From Nevskia sp. (lineage in GTDB: Bacteria > Pseudomonadota > Gammaproteobacteria > Nevskiales > Nevskiaceae): 64,000 bases of DNA. The DNA lies in NCBI GenBank assembly GCA_023229645.1, contig JALNYU010000009.1, positions 1 through 64,000 of the forward strand. Direction: 5' to 3'. The position numbers were made by a program, and so were the translations under genes. The notes beneath the pieces were generated by a model. It saw nothing but the letters and a program-made list of their open reading frames with translations. It made no database searches and was not told where the DNA came from. Of the stretch, positions 1-6,915 are shown piece by piece (position 1 is the first letter of the stretch; each line of letters starts with the position of its first letter).

Positions 1-1
1 T

Positions 2-106
2 ACCGACCTGAAAAGGAAACTCATGAAGTACATCCGGCACTACAACAAACAAGCCAAACCCGTAAAGTGGAAATACTTCAATACGTCACGCCGAATCACT
101 ACCTAA
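2..106 (+). CDS. C-terminal end of an IS630-type transposase (cut by window edge)
   Basis: The window opens inside an open frame that ends at a TAA at 104-106. The last 34 residues are basic and contain a KYIRHYNKQAKP segment followed by an aromatic KWKYF. This is the pattern seen at the C-terminus of IS630/Tc1-like DDE transposases (…YxxxYNxxxKPFxW). The start and the catalytic DDE residues lie outside the window, so activity cannot be judged. It sits just left of the AlpA/integrase region, so an insertion sequence has probably landed in or beside the integrated element. The family call rests on the tail alone. Confidence 0.6.
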   Translation, partial: TDLKRKLMKYIRHYNKQAKPVKWKYFNTSRRITT

Positions 107-552
107 TTAATTGTTACAGGCCACTAGGTCTGACAGTAGCAGCGACATAGTGCGAGTTTATCGAGCGGGGCTGCCCTCACGCTTCCTCGACCCACCGCCA
201 GCTAATGCAGCGGCGTCAGCAGCATGCGGCTGTGCCAGAGCTTCAGCCAGCACTACGGGATCGCCGCGAGAATGACCTGCGTTTCGGCGTAGGTAGCCGC
301 GCTGCACCTCCAGCCTAAAGCGTTGAACGTCCGCTTTTCTGACTCGAAATGTAGATGCTGAGCGTCCGGAGTTGGCACGAAGTGGACGTTCGGTCACTGC
401 CGGATCAGCCCGCGGTTGGTGTATTTAGACCGGTGGCAATTGGCGCTTGGTTTCGAGCGAAAATCCATCATTTGGCTGGGGGGATTATCGGTTCCACATC
501 TACATCGCCTGAGTCACCGTGGGTCGTCCACTGCGAAACGGAACCTCCGCCC
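107..552. other. 446-bp stretch with no recognisable gene
   Basis: Between the transposase stop and the alpA-like start no reading frame on either strand has a credible protein. The stretch should contain the right end of the IS630-type element and the promoter region for the alpA-like gene. No clear terminal inverted repeat or -10/-35 pair was picked out by eye. Confidence 0.4.
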
Positions 553-768
553 ATGCTGCCCGACACCATCCTACGTCTACCGGAGGTCAAAGCCGCCACC
601 GGCTTGAGCCGGTCCACCATCTACGAGCGCATCAGCGCCGGCACCTTCCCGAAGCCGATTCCTCTGGGCGATCACGCGGTCGGCTGGCTCGCTTCCGAGG
701 TCGGGGCCTGGATTCAGCAGCGCATCACCGAAGCACGCCGACCCTGCGGAGCCTTGTCCGGCGCATGA
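553..768 (+). CDS. AlpA-family helix-turn-helix regulator
   Basis: This 71-residue protein has the AlpA/MerR-like excisionase fold signature. An N-terminal LRLPEVKAATGLSRSTIYERI forms the helix-turn-helix. A short wing (GTFPKPIPLG) follows, then V-x-W-L-x-S-E-V-x-A-W-I at about residues 40-54, which is the family's hallmark. Proteins of this type activate or direct excision of prophages and integrative islands such as CP4-57. The frame stays open upstream to 355, but the ATG at 553 gives the usual family length. Its stop overlaps the next start (ATGA at 765-768), so the two genes are translationally coupled. Together with the downstream integrase and attR-like site it marks this as part of a genomic island. 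Confidence 0.8.
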   Translation: MLPDTILRLPEVKAATGLSRSTIYERISAGTFPKPIPLGDHAVGWLASEVGAWIQQRITEARRPCGALSGA

Positions 769-1526
769 GCGTCGCAGTGATGGCCTGGGCCTGGAAACTG
801 CGCTTGGGCTCGCCGACCCGCAAGGTCGTGTTGTTGAAGCTGGCGGACAACGCCAACGACTCCGGCCAGTGCTTTCCGTCGATCCCGTACATCGCCCATC
901 AGTGCGAGATCGATGAGCGCACCGTGCAGCGCACGATTCAGGCACTGGTACACGACGGTTACCTGCACATCGAGCGTCGTTTTCATAACGGCCATCCCAG
1001 CAGCAATGTCTACCACCTTCATTGCTCGCAAGCGGGTGGTGGCAAATTGCCACCACCTCCCGGCACACCACCACCACCCCTCCCGGCACCGTGCCGGGAC
1101 GGTGGTGGTCCCGTGCCACCCATAACCACCACTACGAAACCAAAAGAAGAAGAACCATCACCACAACAACGCGGGCACCGCGTGTCGGACTCGCTGGCTT
1201 TGCCTGCAGGCATTCCCAGTGCCCACCGCACCAAAGCGCAGGCCTTGCTGTCGTCGTTGCCGGCAGCCCAGCAACAGCTTGTCGCCGACGAATGGTCCGC
1301 ACGTCTGCGGCGAGGCTCGATGCACAAGCCGTTGGCTTACCTGACCACCCTGGTCAAACGAGCCGCCGCCGGCACCTTCGTTCCCGAACTCGCCGACGAG
1401 GAGCGGCTACGCCGCGAAGCTCAGCAAGGGGGCGCGATCCAGGCAGCGGTTCCGCCGCGTTCGGAGCGAGCTTCTCAGGTTCAGCAACTCGTGGCGGATA
1501 CCGTCGCCCACCTGCGCCGGAATTGA
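765..1526 (+). CDS. Winged-helix (HTH_36-type) replication-initiator-like protein
   Basis: A 253-residue protein. Residues about 1-95 match the HTH_36/phage O-type winged-helix pattern: MAWAWKLRLGSPTRKVVLLKLAD, then C-F-P-S-I-x-Y-I-A, then ERTVQRTIQALVHDGYL. A proline/glycine-rich linker (about 96-140) follows, then a basic-acidic helical C-terminal part with R-rich segments (about 150-253). Proteins with this N-terminus in islands and phages bind DNA as replication initiators or regulators. The start at 765 overlaps the alpA-like stop. The linker-coding DNA (1035-1112) is a cluster of palindromes, resembling phage lambda O, whose origin iterons lie inside its own gene. The replication role is inferred, not shown; it could instead be an autoregulated transcription factor. 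Confidence 0.6.
   Translation: MSVAVMAWAWKLRLGSPTRKVVLLKLADNANDSGQCFPSIPYIAHQCEIDERTVQRTIQALVHDGYLHIERRFHNGHPSSNVYHLHCSQAGGGKLPPPPGTPPPPLPAPCRDGGGPVPPITTTTKPKEEEPSPQQRGHRVSDSLALPAGIPSAHRTKAQALLSSLPAAQQQLVADEWSARLRRGSMHKPLAYLTTLVKRAAAGTFVPELADEERLRREAQQGGAIQAAVPPRSERASQVQQLVADTVAHLRRN
1035..1112. repeat. Cluster of palindromes inside the initiator-like gene
   Basis: A 23-bp palindrome at 1035-1057 has 11-bp arms (GGTGGTGGCAA / TTGCCACCACC) around a central A. A second at 1081-1099 has 9-bp arms (TCCCGGCAC / GTGCCGGGA) around a C. A third, looser one pairs GGGAC (1096-1100) with GTCCC (1108-1112). The motif CCTCCCGGCAC is also repeated directly about 23 bp apart. The cluster coincides with the low-complexity Gly/Pro linker, where the protein sequence is least constrained. 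That fits a DNA site (origin or operator) carried inside the gene. Confidence 0.55.
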
Positions 1527-1584
1527 TGCGCGCAAAACCGTTGATGCTGCCGGCTTCCGCATCGCTCTGGACGGCTATGGACGT

Positions 1585-2256
1585 GCTGCTTGCGCAGCCC
1601 GATACAACCAACGAACCTTCCCGACAAGCATGCGTCTGGCGCAGTCCACACCCGCCACGCTGCCGCTTTCACCTGGCGACGAGGTCTTCGTCGTGCCCTT
1701 GCGGCTTTCGGGATCATCCAGCCGCAAGCCTTCCCCCGAAGGCTGATCCCTTGGCTCCACCTCACGAGCGCAACGCTCGCTTTGCCTGATCCCCGTCAGG
1801 CTCCTCGCCGCTCTGTCTTCTGCGGCAACGTTCACGCCTGCACCAGCCCGCCGAAACGCTGGGCTGCGCCAACCCTGCACGCGCCTGCGTCACGGTTCTC
1901 GCGCAACGCGAGACAGTGACGCACAGCTGGACCAATCCTCCGCGGCATCCCTGCCGCTGCGCCAACACTGGCTCCCTGAGCCAGTGACACGCGCTTTTCC
2001 GACGTCCCGCACGTCCCTCGACCCCGCTTCCGCAACGGAAGCCTTCATCGACCACCCTGGTCACGACCGAGCCCCAGGCTCCGGCCTCCCTGCGGATTTC
2101 GCCACCGCGAATCCGGCCGTCACGCATGCCCCGGCACGCGCGACGGTGAGGCCCCGAAACTCACCCATCCGGTTTGCAGATGTAGGGGCGGTCATGGCCT
2201 TCGATGCAGTTGCTACGAGCTGAAGCTGGCGGCTTGCGCTCCCGAAAAAGCGCAAG
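1585..2256. other. Dense array of short hairpins, non-coding (possible structured RNA or folded-DNA site)
   Basis: Between the initiator-like gene and the integrase no convincing gene is seen, but at least 15 short inverted repeats follow one another. Examples: 1698-1728 (9-bp arms), 1727-1744 (AGCCTTC/GAAGGCT, loop CCCC), 1765-1779 (CGAGCG/CGCTCG, loop CAA), 1784-1801, 1807-1826, 1844-1866, 1886-1923 (two-tier, with an inner 7-bp stem and loop CAA), 1942-1957 (loop TCCC), 1966-1986 (9-bp stem, loop CCT), 2001-2015, 2026-2042 (7-bp stem, loop CAA), 2050-2062 (loop CCC), 2069-2081 (loop CCA), 2093-2115, 2118-2145, 2145-2165, 2233-2256 (8-bp stem). Loops are either CAA or C-rich on the plus strand (G-rich on the minus). 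Whether this acts as RNA or DNA is unknown. Confidence 0.6.
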
Positions 2257-2344
2257 ACGCGCCAAAGGAAATGAAGGGGGAAGGAAGGAAAGGGCATGAG
2301 CAGAAAGAGCGAGCTGGTGGCTGATCTCGGCAGAATCGGCGCAG

Positions 2345-3181
2345 TTGAGCGGCGCCCACCTCACACGCGAAGCGCGGGATCTGACGTTCAGAACCTTCGC
2401 CGACACGATGAGAACGCAGGGCTTCGGCATCCGCAGCGCGGAACAGATCGGCGGCCGGCACCTGACCGCTTTTGTCGCCGCTCGCGTGCAAGAAGGGATC
2501 AGCCCTCGAACGCTGGCGAATCAGATGAGCCACATCCGGGCGGTGCTGGAGCATGTCGGCAAGCCCGGCTTGGCCCGCAACCCGGAGTACAGCAATCGCG
2601 CGCTCGGCATCGCGCAGGGCTCGCGGATCGGCACGAAGGAGCCACTGTCCGACTCGGCCCTCAAAGGGTTCCGGGAAGCCACCGTGAACCGACCCGGCAT
2701 CGGCCTGACGCTGGAACTGCAAAGGGCGCTGGGCTTGCGCGAAACCGAAGCCATCCGCGGTGGACGCGCCGACACGCTAGCCCGATGGGAGCGCGAACTC
2801 ACGCTGAAAGGCTGCGTGTACGTCGTCGAGGGCACCAAGGGCGGCCGGCCGCGGGACACTCATGTCGCCAATGTCGAAAGGGCACTTAGCGCGATCCGCG
2901 AAGCGCGGTCGCTGATCCAATCGCAGGGCGGCGGCTACCTGGTTCGCAAGGCCGACGGCTCAGCGGCGGCGAATCTCAAGCAGGCCAGGAATATCTATCG
3001 CAATCTGTGCCACCGTGAAGGCATCCAGAGTCACGCGGCGCGCTATGCGTTCGCGCGAGAACGTCTTGAAGGCTATCGGCAGCAAGGCTTCAGCGCGCGC
3101 GAGGCGCGCGCCGCGACGTCGCAGGACTTGGGACATGGCGACGGGCGAGGGCGGTATATCGCCAGCGTCTATGCGCGTTGA
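2345..3181 (+). CDS. Integrase-domain (tyrosine recombinase-like) protein, N-terminus apparently frameshifted
   Basis: A 278-residue frame from a TTG start carries a SAM-like N-terminal core-binding part and an Integrase_1-type catalytic domain. Visible catalytic candidates are R in LGLRETEAI, K in EGTKGGRPR, HAAR, the H of DLGHGDGRGR and the final RYIASVY tyrosine. The family normally begins with an additional segment like MSRKSELVADLGRIG. Exactly that is encoded from the ATG at 2296, preceded by a purine-rich ribosome site (GGAAGGAAAGGGC), but in a different frame. A one-base insertion or two-base loss near 2335-2345 would explain this. The protein may therefore start at TTG 2345, be a recent pseudogene, or be sequence-error broken. 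It is the likely recombinase of the island ending at 3991. Confidence 0.7.
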   Translation: MSGAHLTREARDLTFRTFADTMRTQGFGIRSAEQIGGRHLTAFVAARVQEGISPRTLANQMSHIRAVLEHVGKPGLARNPEYSNRALGIAQGSRIGTKEPLSDSALKGFREATVNRPGIGLTLELQRALGLRETEAIRGGRADTLARWERELTLKGCVYVVEGTKGGRPRDTHVANVERALSAIREARSLIQSQGGGYLVRKADGSAAANLKQARNIYRNLCHREGIQSHAARYAFARERLEGYRQQGFSAREARAATSQDLGHGDGRGRYIASVYAR

Positions 3182-3220
3182 GATTCTGAGCAAACCGACG
3201 GAATCGTCCCAGCCATGAGC

Positions 3221-3248
3221 TTGTTCGGTATATCCAAATCAGTATAAT
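3221..3248 (+). promoter_or_regulatory. Sigma-70-type promoter of the toxin-antitoxin pair
   Basis: TTGTTC (3221-3226) and a perfect TATAAT (3243-3248) are separated by 16 bp. The -10 box ends 6 bp before the toxin ATG at 3255, so the transcript would have almost no leader and there is no Shine-Dalgarno site. The element GTATA occurs twice (3228-3232 and 3242-3246), 14 bp apart, across the spacer and -10 box, a plausible operator for the XRE antitoxin. Confidence 0.6.
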
Positions 3249-3254
3249 CTCGCC

Positions 3255-3581
3255 ATGAAGCCGCTAAGGTTCGTCGGAGACTCGCTCAAATGCCTGCGGG
3301 AGTTCCCGGACGATGCGCGTCAGGACGCCGGTTATCAGCTCGACAAGGTGCAGCGTGGTGAGCAGCCGGACGACTTCAAACCGATGCCGTCCATCGGGCT
3401 CGGGGTCGAAGAACTGCGCATCTGGGATGAGTCCGGCACCTATCGGGTGATCTACACGGCCAGGCTTGCCGATGCGGTCTACGTGCTGCATGCCTTCCCG
3501 AAGAAGACGCAGGCGACCTCGGACCGGGATATCGAGCTGGCCCGTTCGCGGTACGTGAAGCTCAAGAGAGGTGTGCCATGA
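3255..3581 (+). CDS. RelE/HigB-family (Gp49-like) toxin of a type II toxin-antitoxin system
   Basis: A 108-residue basic protein with the Gp49/DUF891 toxin pattern: ADFKPMPSIGLG-type segment (here DDFKPMPSIGLGVEELRIWDESGTYRVIY), then a core strand VYVLHAFPKKTQATSDRDIELARSRY. Toxins of this fold cleave mRNA on the ribosome. The invariant F-x-K-K-T-x-x-T/P and the E-L-R-I segment are present. It is transcribed first, as in the higBA arrangement, and its stop overlaps the antitoxin start (ATGA at 3578-3581). The position between integrase and attachment site is typical for island-stabilising modules. RNase activity is inferred from the family. Confidence 0.85.
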   Translation: MKPLRFVGDSLKCLREFPDDARQDAGYQLDKVQRGEQPDDFKPMPSIGLGVEELRIWDESGTYRVIYTARLADAVYVLHAFPKKTQATSDRDIELARSRYVKLKRGVP

Positions 3582-3859
3582 CTGAGTACGAAACTTTCAA
3601 CAGCGTCTGGGACGCCATTACGGACACGCCTGAGCAAAGCGCGAACCTGCGCGCAAGGGCTGATCTGATGAGGCAGATTGCCGCCATCATCACGTCGGGT
3701 GGTTGGACCCAGGCTGACGCGGCATCGCGTTGCGGTGTGACGCAGCCGCGCATGAATGATTTGCTGCGCGGCCGCGTGTCGCGGTTTTCGCTGGACGCGC
3801 TTGTGAATATCGCAACCGCGCTCGGTCGTCGCGTCCATGTGGAGATCGAGGCTGCGTAA
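3578..3859 (+). CDS. XRE-family antitoxin (HigA-like)
   Basis: A 93-residue protein with a helix-turn-helix at about residues 45-75 (GGWTQADAASRCGVTQPRMNDLLRG). It ends with R-F-S-L-D-A-L-V-N-I-A-x-A-L-G-R-R-V, the standard end of the XRE/DUF2384-like antitoxins paired with Gp49-type toxins. Translation is coupled to the toxin by a 4-bp overlap. The antitoxin should bind both the toxin and the promoter at 3221-3248. An AT-rich weak hairpin (3933-3950) follows downstream. Confidence 0.85.
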   Translation: MTEYETFNSVWDAITDTPEQSANLRARADLMRQIAAIITSGGWTQADAASRCGVTQPRMNDLLRGRVSRFSLDALVNIATALGRRVHVEIEAA

Positions 3860-3966
3860 GCTCAGCGAACAGCGAGGGCCAAGCAAGCACTTCGGGGTAG
3901 CAAAAAGTGTAGCAATCGAAAGTCTTTGAACCGATAAATTATTTTTTATCAATGTGATGGCTTGTT

Positions 3967-3991
3967 GGTTCGAGTCCTAGTCTCCCAGCCA
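3967..3991 (+). other. 3' fragment of a tRNA gene (probably tRNA-Gln): attR-like island boundary
   Basis: The 25 bp from 3967 to 3991 are a tRNA T-loop to CCA end: TTCGAGT loop, 3' T-stem strand, acceptor strand TCTCCCA, discriminator G and CCA. The bases upstream do not form a tRNA, and the 5' T-stem strand no longer pairs. A U1-type acceptor with discriminator G and CCA fits tRNA-Gln best. A tRNA 3' end recreated next to an integrase is the classic product of island integration. An intrinsic terminator follows 40 bp later, as expected for the original tRNA transcript. The matching attL lies outside the window. Confidence 0.7.
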
Positions 3992-4030
3992 GTATAGATT
4001 TCAGTGCATTTTCAATTGTTCTGGAGTCGC

Positions 4031-4059
4031 AAAAAAACCCGCTAAATGCGGGGTTTTTT
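4031..4059 (+). terminator. Intrinsic terminator, probably of the original tRNA transcript
   Basis: A stem AAAAAAACCCGC / GCGGGGTTTTTT with a TAAAT loop and a T-run (one mismatch) lies 40 bp after the tRNA 3' fragment. It would end the tRNA transcript and, by its A/T symmetry, can also work leftward. Confidence 0.85.
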
Positions 4060-4296
4060 GTGCCAAATGGTCTTTACTGAGACCTACTCGAACCTGAAAA
4101 GATACACTGCAATTGGCGTCGGCGCGCCACGGCACAATACAAACCTGTTGTTATTTAATCGGCACAACAAGGTATACGCGTTTAGGCTGGATCGCGCGTT
4201 AGTTGGGCGCCGCGACTCAGATAAAATTTGAGGTCAGATGGTGCCCGCCCGCAGCATCCAGCAAAGGCATCTGGGCGGCTCACGGTTCGCGCATGA

Positions 4297-5010
4297 TCAA
4301 ATCGCCCGCTGATTCACTCGCTTCATTAACGCTTCGGCGCTTTCTTTGCGTTCGCTGTAGCGGTCGACGAGGTAGGGCGCGACATCGCGGGTCAGCAGCG
4401 TGAATTTATAGAGCTCTTCGACGACGTCGACCACGCGGTCGTAGTAGGCGGAAGGTTTCATACGTCCGGCGTCGTCGAACTCCAGAAAAGCTTTCGGCAC
4501 TGAGGATTGGTTGGGAATCGTCAGCAGGCGCATCCAGCGGCCGAGTAGGCGCAGTTGGTTAACTGCGTTGAACGATTGCGAGCCGCCGGAGACTTCCATC
4601 ACTGCCAGCGTTTTGCCTTGCGTGGGCCGGACCGCGCCGAGCGCCAAAGGAATCCAGTCGATTTGCGTTTTCATCAGGCCGGTCATTGCGCCGTGGCGCT
4701 CCGGTGAGCACCAAACCATGCCTTCGCACCACTGTACGAGCGCACGTAGCTCGGCGACTTTCGGGTGATCATCTGGCGCCGTGTCTGCCAGCGGCAGGCC
4801 GCTGGGGTCGAAGACGCGTGTTTCGCCGCCGTAGGCTTGCAGTAAGCGCGCGGCTTCTTCCGTCAGCAAGCGGCTATACGAACGCTCGCGTAATGAGCCG
4901 TAAAGCAGCAGGAAGCGCGGTGCGTGCGCGGCGGGTGTGGCGTTAAACAGTTGCGCCTTATCGACTGCGGCGAAGCAGTTGTCATCAAGGTTGGGAAGTT
5001 CGGCGGTCAC
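4297..5010 (-). CDS. arsH: ArsH, NADPH-dependent FMN reductase for organoarsenicals
   Basis: A 237-residue flavodoxin-like protein. The phosphate-binding loop LLYGSLRERSYSRLLTEEAARLL (about 34-56) and the segment SPERHGAMTGLMKTQIDWIPL (about 105-125) are ArsH hallmarks, as are GGSQSFNAVNQLR and the C-terminal LYKFTLLTRD…LVDRYSERKE. ArsH uses NADPH to reduce FMN and oxidises trivalent methyl and aromatic arsenicals to less toxic pentavalent forms. It is the last gene of the arsR-acr3-arsC-arsH operon, starting 9 bp after arsC ends. Family length and all main motifs are intact. Confidence 0.95.
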   Translation of the reverse strand: MTAELPNLDDNCFAAVDKAQLFNATPAAHAPRFLLLYGSLRERSYSRLLTEEAARLLQAYGGETRVFDPSGLPLADTAPDDHPKVAELRALVQWCEGMVWCSPERHGAMTGLMKTQIDWIPLALGAVRPTQGKTLAVMEVSGGSQSFNAVNQLRLLGRWMRLLTIPNQSSVPKAFLEFDDAGRMKPSAYYDRVVDVVEELYKFTLLTRDVAPYLVDRYSERKESAEALMKRVNQRAI

Positions 5011-5019
5011 CGGTGGCTC

Positions 5020-5433
5020 TCAAGTGCGTTTGCCAACGACCACTTGGCCGTCTTCTTTCGCCAGCGGGCCCCGCTGCGGTTGCGGCAGTATTTCCAGCAC
5101 CAATTCTGATGGCCGACAAAGGCGTGTCGCCAACGGAGTAACGACGATAGGACGGTTGATCAATATCGGATGCTGCAGCATGAAATCGAGCAGTTGGGCG
5201 TCTGTCCATTTCGGGTCGGCGAGCCCTAACTCTTCGTAAGGCGAGCATTTTTCGCGCAGTGCGGCGCGTACCGAAATGCCCATTGCGGCGATTAATGCGG
5301 TCAGCGTTTCACGGTTTGGAGGGGTTTTTAGATACTCGATAACCGTAGGCGTTTCACCGCTGTTACGGATCATCGCCAAAACATTGCGCGACGTACCGCA
5401 AGCCGGGTTGTGATAAATCGTGATAGCGCTCAT
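5020..5433 (-). CDS. arsC: Glutaredoxin-dependent arsenate reductase
   Basis: A 137-residue ArsC/Spx-fold protein. The catalytic cysteine sits in HNPACGTSRN near residue 12. The arsenate-binding arginines fall in the LINRPIVVTPLATRLCRPSE region (about 90-110), as in the plasmid R773 enzyme. It reduces arsenate to arsenite using glutaredoxin, producing the substrate of the neighbouring Acr3 pump. The frame is open further upstream to 5475, but the ATG at 5433 gives the family's normal start (MSAITIYHNPACG) and lies 7 bp after the acr3 stop. The same transcript continues into arsH. Confidence 0.95.
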   Translation of the reverse strand: MSAITIYHNPACGTSRNVLAMIRNSGETPTVIEYLKTPPNRETLTALIAAMGISVRAALREKCSPYEELGLADPKWTDAQLLDFMLQHPILINRPIVVTPLATRLCRPSELVLEILPQPQRGPLAKEDGQVVVGKRT

Positions 5434-5440
5434 AACGGCC

Positions 5441-6523
5441 TCAAGGATGAGAAGTGGAGACAGCGCGGCATTCATACCAGCCGCGTGTACGGTTGACGAC
5501 GTTGACGACCAAGAGCATGACCGGCACTTCGATTAACACGCCGACGACGGTGGCGAGTGCCGCGCCGGAGTGAAAACCAAAGAGACTGATCGCGGCAGCG
5601 ACGGCCAGTTCGAAAAAATTCGAAGCGCCGATTAAGGCTGACGGACAGGCGACTTGGTGCACTTCGCCAACGCGTCGGTTCAGCCAGTAGGCGAGGCTGG
5701 CGTTAAACAGGACTTGAATCAGAATCGGCACTGCCAACATGGCAATAACCAGCGGCTGCTGTAGTATCGCCTGCCCTTGAAATGCGAAGAGCAGCACGAG
5801 TGTGGCCAACAGTGCGGCCATCGAATACGGCCCCATTTGCGTCAGTGCGGCGTCGAGCGCAGCCTGGCCGCGCCGCAATAAATAACGGCGCCAGAGTTGC
5901 GCCAGAATCACTGGCAGCACGATGTAGAGCAGCACCGAAATCAACAGCGTGGCCCACGGCACGGTGATTGAGGAAATACCCAGCAATAGCCCGACGATTG
6001 GCGCGAAGGCAAAAATCATAATCGTGTCGTTCAGCGCCACCTGCGATAGCGTGAACGCCGGGTTGCCACCGGTGAGGCGGCTCCAGACAAACACCATTGC
6101 CGTGCACGGCGCTGCAGCGAGCAGAATCAAGCCGGCAATGTAGCTGTCGTGCTGATCCACCGGCAACCACGGCGCGAAGATTTGGCGGATAAACAACCAG
6201 CCAAGAAAGGCCATCGAGAACGGTTTAACCGCCCAATTCACGAGCAGCGTGACGCCGATGCCGCGCCAATGCTTGCGTACTTCGCCGAGCGCAGCAAAAT
6301 CCACGCGCACCAGCATTGGAATGATCATGACCCAGATCAGCAGCCCGAGCGGTAGATTAACCCGCGCAATCTCCAATCCGCCCAGCAGTTGGAACGCCCC
6401 CGGGGCGATCTGGCCGAGCGCGATGCCCGCCACGATGCACAGCAGCACCCAGAGCGTTAGATAGCGCTCGAAGCGATTCATCGGCTCGGCTGCGGGCGGT
6501 TTGGTAATGGCTTCTGCAGTCAT
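5441..6523 (-). CDS. acr3: Acr3-family arsenite efflux permease
   Basis: A 360-residue integral membrane protein with about ten hydrophobic helices. The signature APCTAMVFVWSRLTGGNPAFTLSQVALND holds the conserved thiolate cysteine that carries arsenite; the second signature is the segment following SLAYWLNRRVGEVHQVACPSALIGASNFFELAVA. It exports As(III) at the inner membrane using the proton-motive force. It follows arsR by 35 bp, precedes arsC by 7 bp, and is co-transcribed with both. Some pipelines call this arsB, but the sequence is of the Acr3/BASS type and not ArsB. Confidence 0.95.
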   Translation of the reverse strand: MTAEAITKPPAAEPMNRFERYLTLWVLLCIVAGIALGQIAPGAFQLLGGLEIARVNLPLGLLIWVMIIPMLVRVDFAALGEVRKHWRGIGVTLLVNWAVKPFSMAFLGWLFIRQIFAPWLPVDQHDSYIAGLILLAAAPCTAMVFVWSRLTGGNPAFTLSQVALNDTIMIFAFAPIVGLLLGISSITVPWATLLISVLLYIVLPVILAQLWRRYLLRRGQAALDAALTQMGPYSMAALLATLVLLFAFQGQAILQQPLVIAMLAVPILIQVLFNASLAYWLNRRVGEVHQVACPSALIGASNFFELAVAAAISLFGFHSGAALATVVGVLIEVPVMLLVVNVVNRTRGWYECRAVSTSHP

Positions 6524-6558
6524 AACGTCTATCAGGATTGGAAAGTAAGAAGCGTCGC

Positions 6559-6885
6559 TTAGCAGGCGGCTGCGCAGGCGCTAGGGGCGACTTCACAGCT
6601 GCCACCTTCGCAGCAGTGTTCAGTGAGATAACCGAGCAATGCATTCATCCGAGCAAAGTCGGCGCGGTACCGCAGATTTCGGCCTTGCTGTTCGATCGAC
6701 ACCAGGTTGGCGTGCGCCAACGCCTTCAAATGAAACGACAAGGCATTGCGCGCAACGCCGAGCGATTCGGCGAGTACGCTTGGGGTAACCCCAGCCGGCC
6801 CCGCGACCACCAGCGCCCGGAACACCCGCAAGCGTTGGCTGTGAGCGAGTGCGCTCAACGCGGTGACTGCGAGCATTTCGTCCAT
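6559..6885 (-). CDS. arsR: ArsR-family arsenite-responsive repressor
   Basis: A 108-residue winged-helix protein: SALAHSQRLRVFRALVVAG, then helix-turn-helix LAESLGVARNALSFHLKALAHANLVS, then wing EQQGRNLRYRADF. Arsenite-sensing cysteines are probably those in the C-terminal tail (HCCEGGSCEVAPSACAAAC), as in the ArsR subgroup with a C-terminal As(III) site. The classical ELCVCDL site in helix 4 is absent. The first ATG (6885) lies inside the operator and has no ribosome site. The next in-frame ATG (residue 4) is preceded by GGACGAA and may be the true start; otherwise the mRNA is leaderless. It represses its own operon. Confidence 0.92.
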   Translation of the reverse strand: MDEMLAVTALSALAHSQRLRVFRALVVAGPAGVTPSVLAESLGVARNALSFHLKALAHANLVSIEQQGRNLRYRADFARMNALLGYLTEHCCEGGSCEVAPSACAAAC

Positions 6886-6915
6886 AGTTCAATAATACAA
6901 CATTTATTGAACTAT
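6884..6915. promoter_or_regulatory. ArsR operator, 12-bp inverted repeat
   Basis: ATAGTTCAATAA (6884-6895) and TTATTGAACTAT (6904-6915) are perfect inverted repeats separated by 8 bp (TACAACAT). They lie directly at and upstream of the arsR start. Size and position fit an ArsR dimer site that occludes the ars promoter until arsenite binds. Confidence 0.85.

Noticed and set aside
1630..1746. A 38-codon frame downstream of the initiator-like gene
   Set aside because: No ribosome site and no recognisable domain, and its 3' part overlaps two strong hairpins (1698-1744); more likely part of the hairpin array.
1762..2127. A 121-residue minus-strand frame across the hairpin array
   Set aside because: Arg/Gly-rich sequence typical of a chance frame in GC-rich inverted repeats; no ribosome site seen.
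4046..4231. A 61-residue plus-strand frame after the tRNA terminator
   Set aside because: Begins inside the terminator stem and shows no domain or ribosome site.
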